A stretch of DNA of 64,000 bases from Campanula takesimana. Lineage: Eukaryota; Streptophyta; Magnoliopsida; Asterales; Campanulaceae. The stretch covers positions 248,001 to 312,000 of the forward strand of contig JAOWBW010001047.1 in NCBI GenBank assembly GCA_026119855.1, in the 5' to 3' direction. This document shows, piece by piece, positions 32,703 through 41,212 of this stretch (position 1 is its first letter; each line of letters begins with the position of its first letter). The notes beneath the pieces were generated by a model. That model saw only the letters and a list, made by a program, of their open reading frames with translations, made no database searches and was not told where the DNA came from. Both the position numbers and the translations under genes were made by a program.

Positions 32703-32875
32703 GAGCCCCTCGGCGACGTGGATTGCGAGGCAAAACGCGTCGACGAAAGAAAGACAACCGCCGAGGACATCGACAAGAGAAAACAAAGACTCGATAAAGC
32801 AGGAATTTGAAATTACAAAGGATAGAAATGCGCTCCCTGTGTGAGCGACTTTTGCTGATGGAAGAGGTATGGTGA

Positions 32876-33175
32876 TTTGAGCGGTCCACCATGGACCAAA
32901 ATTGGTGCGCGGTGCGGCATATTCTGATGCGCTGTGCGGCACCTGGTGATTTGAGCGGTCCACCATCGACCAGAATTGGTGCTCTGTGCGGCACCTGGTG
33001 ATTTGAGCGGTCCACCATCGACCAGAATTGGTGCTCTGTGCGGCACCTGGTGATTTGAGCGGTCCACCATCGACCAGAATTGGTGCTCTGTGCGGCACCT
33101 GGTGATTTGAGCGGTCCACCATCGACCAGAATTGGTGCTCTGTGCGGCACCTGGTGCTCTGTGCGGCACCTGTTA
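32876..33175 (-). repeat. 52-bp tandem repeat of element B
   Basis: GATTTGAGCGGTCCACC begins at 32948, 33000, 33052 and 33104 (exact 52-bp steps), plus a variant unit at 32876 and partial units to 33175. The period is not a multiple of three, so each frame cycles through all three phases. The unit lacks stops on the minus strand in every phase, which produces overlapping repetitive open frames (32658-33431 and others). They are probably not genes. Confidence 0.93.
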
Positions 33176-33648
33176 TGTGTATGCTTTGCAGATATATGTG
33201 CTTGTGTGAGATGTGAAATTGGAATTGCGAGAGAAAATTGTGATTGTGGTGTGATATGATCTTGAAAGCACCTTTGTAATGAGAGAGAAGTAAGAATGTA
33301 GAAAGTGATCTTGTGTGCGGTGTGATTTTGAGGAAAGCGTCGGATGTATTCATACCTTCACTTACCATTGCCGCTTGAGTGGAGATGGATTCTTGATGTC
33401 CGCGGAGGATGCTTTGATGGAGAATGTCCATTCTTTAGATGTTGATGAGAGAATGCCCTTGATGTTGGGTTGGCGAGATGGTATTCTGGATGATGGGTTG
33501 GTCATGCCAAAAGGCTGCCTACGTATCCCTTTAAGAGAATCAGACCAGCGTAGTTCAAGAATGATGGAGAACGCTGGAGGAGAGGCTAGGAGCAAAGCAA
33601 AGTAAAGCACATAATTTTGCACATAGAAGGAGAAAAAGAAAGAAAAAA

Positions 33649-33686
<38 letters not shown>

Positions 33687-35600
33687 TTCGTGGGTGAACC
33701 ATTTTAACCATTGTGTGCTTGTGAAGCCAACCCAAGATCAAGTCATGTTCAGTCGAAGTCCGGATTGCCTCGCTTGAATTCTGTTGTCGCTGGTGTGCCC
33801 AACGAAGATTGATGTCTAGCCCCAAGAGATTTGTCGATTATGGGGCTTCAAAAGGCTTTTGATGCCGAGATGAGGGGTTGCTGATTGTAAAGCCCCTAGA
33901 ATGCCTTTGATGCCAAATTTTGAGGGACTTGCATAGCTCTAAGATAAATCAGCTCTTGGCCCATTCGAGTAAATCGCCCTTTGTTGTTGTAGTGAGCAAG
34001 CCCCAAGAGGAGATCGTTGATGCCAAGCTTCGAGAGATTGCAAAGCCCCAAGTGTCGTGGGCTTGTAGATGGTGAGATGTGAAGACCTTTCATTGTAAAG
34101 CCCAAAATTACCTTGCGATTGGCTCGGCATTGAGAGCGGGTGTACGGTCGGGTAGAATTATTGATAGAGATCCCCTTCTTGCTCTTACTGGGGAGATGAA
34201 TGGCCTCATTGTGGTTGATAACCAAATGGCGGAGGGCTTATGTCAAAGGATGCAGTAATGTCTTGCGGTGCCGTCGAGGTCGCGGAGGATAAGGTCTTGG
34301 TGTGATAAAGTCTCAAATGAGTATGCTTGCTTGACTCTTCTTGAGTTGAACTAATGACGGATCTTCGGATGCAACTAGTGCTGTGGCCCAACTTTATCTG
34401 AGCTGCACCTTGTGCTTTTGATCTTGGAGAAGGGGGTGCTGAATTGCAGAAACATTGGGATTGGCCGTGGCATTTCCCGCTATAACCCTGTTTTGATTAG
34501 AGTTTAGCATATTGAATCTTTTTCCTTTTCTCTAAGACTTCCTTCAAAATCTCGCTGTGAGTTCTAACAAAAATCATCAACTTCGTTCATAACATCGGAG
34601 TCTTCATTTAAAACCAAGAGGCCTTTGACTTGAAGTGTTGAGAGACCCTTTGAAGCTTGATTGTTCTCATGGAGCCATAAGACTACTCCACATTGCACTT
34701 GCTCGAGTATTGTTGCCCTAAAATACTGTCGGTCGCGAAGCCCTAATACTGCCCTTTGCTTGAATTACTGTAATGCCGTAACCCAAAAGATTGTAGATTG
34801 CGAAGCCCGTTGAGACCTTCGGTGCCGAATTGAGGAAGCTTCCAATGTTGCACATGACTTTGCTGGGGATACCGCTGGGGAGTTAATTGCTCTTTGCCGA
34901 GGGAGCCTTTAAGACTTGACCGTAGCCCTTAGAGTGCCATCATTGATTGCGAGAAAGGTCCATCCTTGATTGAGGAAACGAGCATGGGCACACATGACAA
35001 GAGGGCTTTTTGACATCCCTTTTGAGGGACTTTGAGGATAGTCTCACACATCTTTTTCGAGCATAGCCCCTAGGGCTTGTTGATTGTCAAAAGAAGCCTT
35101 TGTTCTCGGGTCGTATAGCCCCTAGGGCGTCACCATTTGTTGAGCAAAGCAAGAGTGACCCATCCTCGTGCGAGGGAACAAACATGAGAGGACATGGCAA
35201 GAGCTACTCCATTTCTCGGGAGCCTTTCGGCGTACTTTAGAAGCACATACTTGAAGAAGCTTTGAAAACTGAGACACATGTTGTTGCTATTTGTTGCCCA
35301 AGCCAATTGACTAGCTAGGGATTATTTCTGCAACCTCGTGCCCTTTTATGATGAGCTCGTTCTCGGATGGGTCTTGGCTACCACGGGCCTTCTTTTCATG
35401 AACCCAAAAATGCACACTGCTGGAGAATGATGCCAATAACCCAAAACAACCTTTGATGGTGCCATATCTTGTCGAGCCTTTTGCAATCCCAAAGTTGACT
35501 CGGTGGGGAATTGACTTGCTGAGGAGATCCAATGTAGAGCTCGTGCAGTTGTCTTCTTTAGAGGCCGGAGATCTCCATTTCTCTTTCCCTTCTCTCTCTC
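33176..35600 (-). other. Non-coding body of element B, diverged repeats
   Basis: No gene is recognised. A T tract lies at about 33650-33683. The conserved GGGATACGTAGGCAGCC block (minus strand) lies near 33510-33532. From about 33830 to 35110 the words 'GATGCC', 'AAGCCCC(T/A)A' and 'TTGTTGATTG' recur irregularly, as in an old tandem array. Confidence 0.6.
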
Positions 35601-35614
35601 ACTCTCTCATTTTT

Positions 35615-36303
35615 TTTATGACGCACCCTGTTTTTTGCCTAGACCGCCCTTTCGGGTTTTCAATCTAGCGGGCATCTCTTTTGCGTCTTCATAATTTTTT
35701 TTATTTTTTTTATTTTTTTTTTTGACTCAATTGATGAGGAAGTGTGCATTGACTCTAGCGGAGGAGATAAGACATGTGATTTTGCGGTGGAGACCTTTTG
35801 TCACTAATGATGAGTGACATTGACTTGACTAGGGAAGTGTCCCTAGTATTGACATGTATTTTTTATTGAATTGAATGACTCGCGAAGGCAAGTAAGTCAT
35901 TAAGAGAGAAGAGAAGGAAAGCCCCAATTTGATTGCAAGAAATTGGGAGTATGCAGAAAGACTAGAAGTCCCTAGACTCGACAAGGAGCGCGAAATGATT
36001 CCAAATCTAAGAAAGTTGTTCAATCTTTTTGGTGATTAATTCATTGGCAAATGAATCGTACAAAGATGTCTTGACAAGTTCGAGATGAAGGCCGATCACC
36101 ATAACGCGCTAGGGCTAAACATTTCTTCTTTCTTGCATGAGACCGGACCCGCAGGTTGCCTACGTTCCTCCAGTGTAGAGGCTCAGGTCACCGTAGTTCT
36201 TGTTGATTCTCCATTCTTCGGGATGGAATTGTTGCTTCGTAGCTTCGTCCTCCTTTGGTGGATGGAATGATGTTGATCTTGATGTGAACTTCTTTGATTG
36301 AGG

Positions 36304-36338
<35 letters not shown>

Positions 36339-36384
36339 TGCTCTAACTTTTGCCTAGGTTGATTTGATGGTTTCAACCTAGCGA

Positions 36385-36420
<36 letters not shown>

Positions 36421-36430
36421 CCCCCTTTGA
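35615..36430 (-). other. Two hairpin blocks, T tracts and conserved ACGTAGGCA block of element B
   Basis: Block C (minus strand) pairs CTAGA/UCUAG (plus 35664-35668 and 35639-35643) around CCC/GGG (35654-35656 and 35647-35649). Block D has a 9-bp stem, 36354-36362 with 36373-36381, and a 10-nt loop. T tracts flank D at about 36309-36337 and 36390-36417, and outside them AGGGGGAT and ATCCCCCT form another inverted pair. About 36130-36200 matches 5164-5225 of element A on the opposite strand. Confidence 0.6.
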
Positions 36431-36795
36431 AAACTTTGCTTGACTTCTTCATGATTGTTGCTCCACCTTGTTTGTCTTGGCTTCGTCGTTGATGTTGGCG
36501 TCGATGTTTAGCCCCTAGGCGTTCAAGTGATGGCCTTGTTCTAAAACTTGTTTAGACATCTTTTCATCATTTTGCCAAGAATTAGATCGAACAACTTGGA
36601 AGAGTGTATAAGGACAAGAACGACTTTTATTTGATAAGAAGACTCGACACTTAACATGGGACGAGAGAAAACATTAATGCACACAAAAGAGGACTTTTGA
36701 CTCTTTTTTTTTTTTTTTTTTTTTTTATTCCTACTACTAGGTAGAGAAAGAGAAACGGAGATTGTTGTCGTCGTCTTCTTTGTTGAAGCCCCATT
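36431..36795 (-). other. Non-coding sequence downstream of element B gag
   Basis: Contains a T tract at about 36703-36726. No gene is visible. Confidence 0.5.
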
Positions 36796-37503
36796 TCAAA
36801 ACCAAGCCACTTCTTTGATGAGTTGCTCTTCACCCACGGTAAATTCGCCGTTGTCGATCAAATCTTGGATGATGTTTCGAAGAAGGAAGCACCCTTCGGT
36901 AGTGTGGCCACTATGCTTGTGGTAGCCGCACCATTCACCATGAGCATGATTCTTTAGTATCGCCTTCGGCTTATACCCCTCCAAAGGCTTGACCTTTCCA
37001 CTTGCCACCAAAGTTTCAAATGCTTCGGCTTGGGTTACTCCTAGGAGAGGAGTGAAAACTCGGTTGTTGGTGGTACCTTTGTAGCTTTTGAGGGTCGGGC
37101 CACTTGAGCATGCTTTACCCTTAACCCTTGCTTTGCCGTCGGTGAGCTCTTGCAAACGGGCTTTGAGTTCGGAAACCTCTTCCTTGTGAATTCTTCTTTC
37201 ATAATCAAGACGGGCCTTGAGTTCGGAAACCTCTTCTTTGTGAATCCTCTTGTCGATATCGAAACGGGCTTGCCACAAATTGTCTTTACGGCGGGCGTCC
37301 TCGACAATCCTATCCATTTGTTCCCCCATTGATTTCATTACGTTGAGTAACCCTTCGTTGGACACGAAATCATTTCCACCGTTGTTGTTGTCGCCGTGGG
37401 AAGCCATTGGACCTATTGGAAGAGCACGGTTGATCTTAGATTGGCCCCACAAACACCTTTTGAGTAAAATAAATTTAACCCACAAACACAAAAAAAGACT
37501 CAA
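36796..37503 (-). CDS. gag: Gag-like protein of element B
   Basis: An intact 235-codon frame and the only convincing gene of element B. A likely start is the Met at 37407 (beginning MASHGD), which leaves about 203 residues; the upstream extension is possible but looks like leader. It contains a coiled-coil stretch with a 17-residue unit repeated in tandem (RRIHKEEVSELKARL core, about 37130-37260). It then has a segment like 'FTPLLGVTQAEAFETLVASGKVKPLEG' and a zinc-like motif, C-x2-H-x3-GH-x-T-x2-C, followed by 'LRNIIQDLIDNGEF'. This tail pattern is shared with plant Ty3/gypsy gag proteins, including the one in Gypsy-2 here. It lacks the large capsid region of autonomous gag proteins, so it may be an accessory RNA-binding protein or a truncated gag. 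Confidence 0.75.
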   Translation of the reverse strand: MSLFLCLWVKFILLKRCLWGQSKINRALPIGPMASHGDNNNGGNDFVSNEGLLNVMKSMGEQMDRIVEDARRKDNLWQARFDIDKRIHKEEVSELKARLDYERRIHKEEVSELKARLQELTDGKARVKGKACSSGPTLKSYKGTTNNRVFTPLLGVTQAEAFETLVASGKVKPLEGYKPKAILKNHAHGEWCGYHKHSGHTTEGCFLLRNIIQDLIDNGEFTVGEEQLIKEVAWF

Positions 37504-38627
37504 CCATATAAAGAAAATGACTCTTTTTTTTGTTTTTATTTTTTATTTACAAAAGTCGGAAGGACATGGTCCTTTTTGGGGTTTCTAGAAAAATAGTGGA
37601 ATCGTCACACTAGTATATAGACCTTCTCGCGGTCCCATATACTCATCGGATTCCACCATGCTTGTGATACCTACATGTGACGGGATTAAACTAAATTAAT
37701 GTAGTAAATCATACATGCGGGGACGGATTTTTATTTTCGTCCAAAATAGCCACTTTTGGGGACGGAGTTTTATTTCGTCCATTGCAACAAATTGGCATGT
37801 ATGATTTGAAGACATTAGTTTAGGGAAATCTCGGCACATGGAAACCGACTTGAGTCACGGAGTGTTAGACCCTAGACTAGAATTGTGTGGCTTGTGCTCG
37901 GCTTGAATATGAGGCTCAAAGGTCACCCCCGGCATGTAGTCATGAACTACGCCACGGGCTGAGGTTTACCGCTTCGAAAGAGCCAAGGTCGAGTGGAGCT
38001 TGAAACTTTCTAGGACGGGCCTCGACGGGTTTGGGGTTGGACTTGTGCGACTCGATAGTGAGCAGTTGATAAGAATATGTGCATGTAGTGTGAGGTCTAA
38101 CATGTGACAAAACATTTTTTTTTTTCAAAAGAAATAAAAAAACAAATAAGCACATAATTACAACTTTCGAATCACCCGTGTGACCGATAAAAATAAACAG
38201 AAAGTAAAAACTGTTTTGTGCAGGCCCGGTGCCCACACACTGTCAAAACCACTCTGTTCTGTGCACTGTTCTGTTTCTGGAAAATGCCCAGAAGCGCGCG
38301 CATTGGGTTGCCTATGCGGAAGGCGCGCGCGTTAGAGGAAGAAGGGAAGAGGCGCCCGCTTCTGGGTGAGAACCTGCAAATCAGTGGGTTCAAGGGATTG
38401 CCTTGACCCTTAATTAAGAAAACTTTCCCCTGCAGAATTTGTTAGCACAGAAACATGGAATTGAAGGACAAGAAAAGAGGCGGGCGATTCTGGTAATAAG
38501 GGTCGGACGCGCGCGCTTTAGGCCAAGAAGGCCGGAGGCGCGCGCTTCCTACCCTTTTTACCAGAATGCCCAGAAAACAGAAATTAGAACACCAAAAGTT
38601 AAGAACGCAAGTTTAACCCTCTAATAA
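37504..38627 (-). other. Element B leader between primer site and gag
   Basis: About 1.1 kb of non-coding leader. It contains two GC-word triplets with 29-nt spacing: 38480/38509/38538 inside an imperfect 81-nt hairpin, and 38294/38323/38352 flanked by CCCAGAAGCG (38287-38296) and CGCTTCTGGG (38357-38366). The segment 37590-38140 is shared with B2 (59322-59890). Confidence 0.8.
38487..38567 (-). other. Putative leader hairpin of element B
   Basis: Outer arms 38487-38503 and 38551-38567 pair at 16 of 17 positions. GCGCGCGC at 38509-38516 and 38538-38545 pair inside. GGCC at 38521-38524 and 38530-38533 closes a 5-nt loop. It begins about 60 nt from the primer site. The B2 counterpart is 60262-60342. 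Confidence 0.75.
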
Positions 38628-38647
38628 GTCCCCAGCGGAGTCGCCAC
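38628..38647 (-). other. Primer binding site of element B (non-Met type)
   Basis: On the minus strand TGGCGACTCCGCTGGGGAC starts one base inside the LTR terminus. It differs from the Met-tRNA complement. Ogre/Tat-type elements are known to use other tRNAs such as tRNA-Arg; the actual tRNA cannot be checked here. Confidence 0.7.
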
Positions 38648-39904
38648 TGTAGATACCCCGGGGAACCACGGCTTGGCTAGAGCGGTGAATTATCCTAGGA
38701 TGTCTAACTTGTTTTAGATTGTTTAGAGTCGCCACCTATGTTTTTAAAGGAACATAAGAAAAACCTAGAAATAGCCTAATTTATGTACAAAACCAGAGAT
38801 TCGGGAGAGAAGGGTTCGGGGGTTAGGTGACGGAGTGGGAAGTACTTAAACACCCACTCCGCCCCGCTTATGCGGGTCTTGCTACTATTGGTGTTCTAAT
38901 GCTAAATGTCCTTCAATTTATTAACAATGCTAACAATTATAATGTAAAGAAAAAAAGGGGAAAAGAATGATTTTATTAATTTAATGCTAAATAGTTACAT
39001 ATTGGACTAGTGCTAAATGATTACATTAAGAAATGAAATATAAATTAAATGAAGTTTGGAATGTCGGGATGTAACATTGGCCAAACTTCAATAGTGAAGT
39101 GGCCTTTTGGTTGTATCCCTTTTTATGGAGATTGCATACTAGTAAGACTAGACAAATAAAATAAGAGAAGAAAAGAGATGTTGTACCTTAGGAAAGAGGA
39201 CTTCAAACTTGGACTTGAAAATGGTGTTGTTGTAGAGAAAATGTTGTGCAAACACTTTGTGTAGTGTTTTGTAGAGAAAGATTGTTGAGATGATTTGTGT
39301 AGAGTTTTTGTTCAAGTCTCCAAAATTGGGTCCCTTTCCAAGGTAGAAGATGATGGTTTTTATAGGTAAAAAAGAGAGGGAAAGGTTGGAGGGAAATTGG
39401 TCAATCCATGTGAGATGGAATTGACCAATAGAAAATAAGATAAATAAAATAATAAATGAAAGAAATAAAAGAAAATCAAATAAAATAAAAATAAATTATT
39501 TTGTTTTAAAGAGATGGCTAGAATAATGGGATTGGGAGTTAATGAGAAAAGGGGGGATGAATGTGGATGTAAAAAAGGGTTGTTTGTGATCAAGAAAAGA
39601 TGTTTGTAAATAAGAAAAGGGAGGGAAATAAGGTGCAATCCGTTACTGCCAAAGTGGGAAGCGCGCGGGTCCGGCTTTTGGGGCGGGACGCGCGCGCGGC
39701 TCACTGGCAGTGCCGGAAGCGCCCGCGGGTGAAAAATGACAGAATGACAGAATGACCCTAAAATTCATTCTGTTATGCAGTTTAGTCCAAAACTAACGGA
39801 ATCAGTTAGGAACTTAACCGAAGTAACAGAAATTAATAAAAATAAGTTAAATAAAAATACTATGTATGCAATCGGGGTGAGAGGTCCAAGGCGGGGTGTC
39901 TACA
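38648..39904 (-). repeat. Element B 5' LTR (1257 bp)
   Basis: TGTAGATACCCC...GGGTGTCTACA. A minus-strand TATAAAAA box lies at 39357-39364. The GC-word triplet is at about 39662-39728. Confidence 0.95.
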
Positions 39905-40371
39905 CCAGTTCAAGCAGAATGCTCTGTTTCTGCCTAGAACTGGACTGTTGCTTGAATAAACTGTAAAATCCCAGGAGTGGTCTTCCCATCCGTACGGCTA
40001 CTTTGGCCGTATGGGGGGATTGACCATTTTGCCCTTCTGTCTTCTGTTTTCTTGTCAAATAAACCCTTTTTCAGTTGAAAAGATAATAAAAAGTTAAAAC
40101 AAAGATTTTCCGTTAAAACACACACACACACACACATGCACTTTTGTTAACTAACAAGGGAGACTCGGCTTTGTTCGAGGCAACTTGGGAGGACGTAAAA
40201 ACTCTTCCCAAGTTGTAACCTGATCTCCGAACCTTTGAACTCAAACCTTTGTCATTTTGTTGGGTTTAAAATTAACAAAATGTGGCGACTCCGTTAAATT
40301 GGTCCGGTTCCCGCGTTTGGTATTTCGCCCTTGAAACGTGCTCGTGTTTTTTTTGGGGCGGGATCCTTACA
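39905..40371 (+). repeat. Element A 3' LTR, second part
   Basis: Starts with the CCAGT duplication (39905-39909) and ends GGGCGGGATCCTTACA at 40371, the inverse of the TGTAAG start at 30478. The total LTR is about 1429 bp. It contains a CA microsatellite at about 40116-40135. A TGGCGACTCCG string near 40287 equals the start of the element B primer site but lies inside the LTR. Confidence 0.85.
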
Positions 40372-40713
40372 GGCGGCCGCACATGTTTGGGCGACCGCAC
40401 AGTCTTTATTGGGCGGCCGCACAGTGATGGTCAGAGGCTGGAATTTTGAGGTAGGTCCGACCGGACCAAAGTAAGGACCCGGCTGGACCTTCTGGTCTGG
40501 GCTGGGGTTCTTTTTGGGTCGCGGGGTGGATTTAGTTGGTTTGAATTCCTATTTGTTTTAGTCGTTTGATTCTGAGATTGATTCAAGGTTTGGATGGCTA
40601 ATCTACGTTCATCGAGATTGTGTTTCCCAAACTTGATTGCAATCAAAGTTTCAAAGATAAAACGAAGTTAGAATTATGAAGAGTTCATAATTGCTAAAAT
40701 TGAGAAACAAAGT
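40372..40713. other. Older DNA between element A and Gypsy-2, with GC-palindrome module
   Basis: Directly after the element A LTR lie GGCGGCCGC (40372-40380), GGGCGACCGC (40389-40398) and GGGCGGCCGC (40411-40420), spaced 18 and 22 nt. This matches the module in the Copia-2 LTR. The rest is non-coding and continues at 53326 beyond Gypsy-2. Its identity is unknown; it may be LTR or leader of an old copia element. Confidence 0.5.
40709..40713. repeat. Target-site duplication AAAGT of Gypsy-2 (left)
   Basis: Precedes TGAACG at 40714 and recurs at 53321-53325. Confidence 0.9.
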
Positions 40714-41148
40714 TGAACGACATAAACCGACTTGGTTAAATGGGACCCATAAACTCTGGGCTCACATACCCTAAGGCCCATCCAAAGAGGCCCACAATCT
40801 TATATGCTGACGTACATCAGGCCGAATAGGCAGCCCTTGCCTAGGCCGAGTATAAGAGGCCTAATCCCTATCCGGCCTCCAGGACGAGCCGAGTTGGATG
40901 ACGGGCTGAGTTATATCAAAAACCTTCCATTATCACAGGTAGTCCACTTACAGAGTTTGATTACAACTCTAACAGTGAAGATCCTTATCTGAACAAGGAT
41001 ATCTTTTCTACAAGGCAACTGGGATACCAAGGATCCTTATCCGGAGTCTACCTCCAAGGAATACGAGTCCCACAGTAATACGTGCTCCCTAGCTTCTCTA
41101 ACAAGTTAGGACTCATTTACCCGCGCCTATAAAAACAGGTCCGCATCA
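40714..41148 (+). repeat. Gypsy-2 5' LTR with internal deletion (435 bp)
   Basis: Matches the right LTR from TGAACGACAT through TATAAAAA (41128-41135) to ACAGGTCC, then jumps to GCATCA at the terminus. The missing 215 bp correspond to 53100-53314; 435 plus 215 equals the 650 bp of the right LTR. The loss removes nearly all sequence downstream of the TATA box. Confidence 0.92.
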
Positions 41149-41151
41149 GTT

Positions 41152-41170
41152 TGGTTCCATTGCCGGGAAC
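41152..41170 (+). other. Primer binding site region of Gypsy-2
   Basis: TGGTTCCATTGCCGGGAAC starts three bases after the LTR end. It resembles the TGG-NNC-NTTGCCGGG type of plant Athila/Tat elements; the tRNA is not identified. Confidence 0.6.
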
Positions 41171-41212
41171 CGTCGTTGGAGAATCTCTGTTCAGAAAACC
41201 ACAAATTTCCCC

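Larger units (their letters stand above)
31445..39904 (-). mobile_element. Gag-only element B (non-autonomous Ty3/gypsy-type LTR element)
   Basis: An 8460-bp element on the minus strand with 1257/1258-bp LTRs (TGTAGATACC...GGTGTCTACA) and TSD CCAGT. In element order: 5' LTR (39904-38648), primer site, structured leader, gag-like gene (37503-36796), about 4 kb of non-coding DNA with homopolymer tracts and repeats, 52-bp tandem repeat, polypurine tract (CCGAGGGGCTC), 3' LTR. No protease, RT or integrase is present. The LTRs differ by about one base, so the insertion is very recent and the family was being mobilised in trans. LTR termini, polypurine tract and non-coding blocks are shared with element A. 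Confidence 0.9.

Noticed and set aside
32658..33431. 257-codon minus-strand frame over the 52-bp repeats
   Set aside because: The frame only exists because the repeat lacks stops in every phase; the flanking parts are not conserved protein-like sequence.
36188..36376. Short frames with poly-lysine from the T tracts (also near 36651-36833)
   Set aside because: They are translated homopolymers, not genes.
40372..40713. This segment as the Copia-2 5' LTR
   Set aside because: Only the GC module matches the Copia-2 LTR; sequence on the 3' side does not align by eye.
40714..41148. Left LTR of Gypsy-2 as a full 435-bp LTR with a mismatched right end
   Set aside because: Taking the right LTR to 53320 restores both the GCATCA terminus and the AAAGT duplication, so the left copy has a 215-bp deletion instead.
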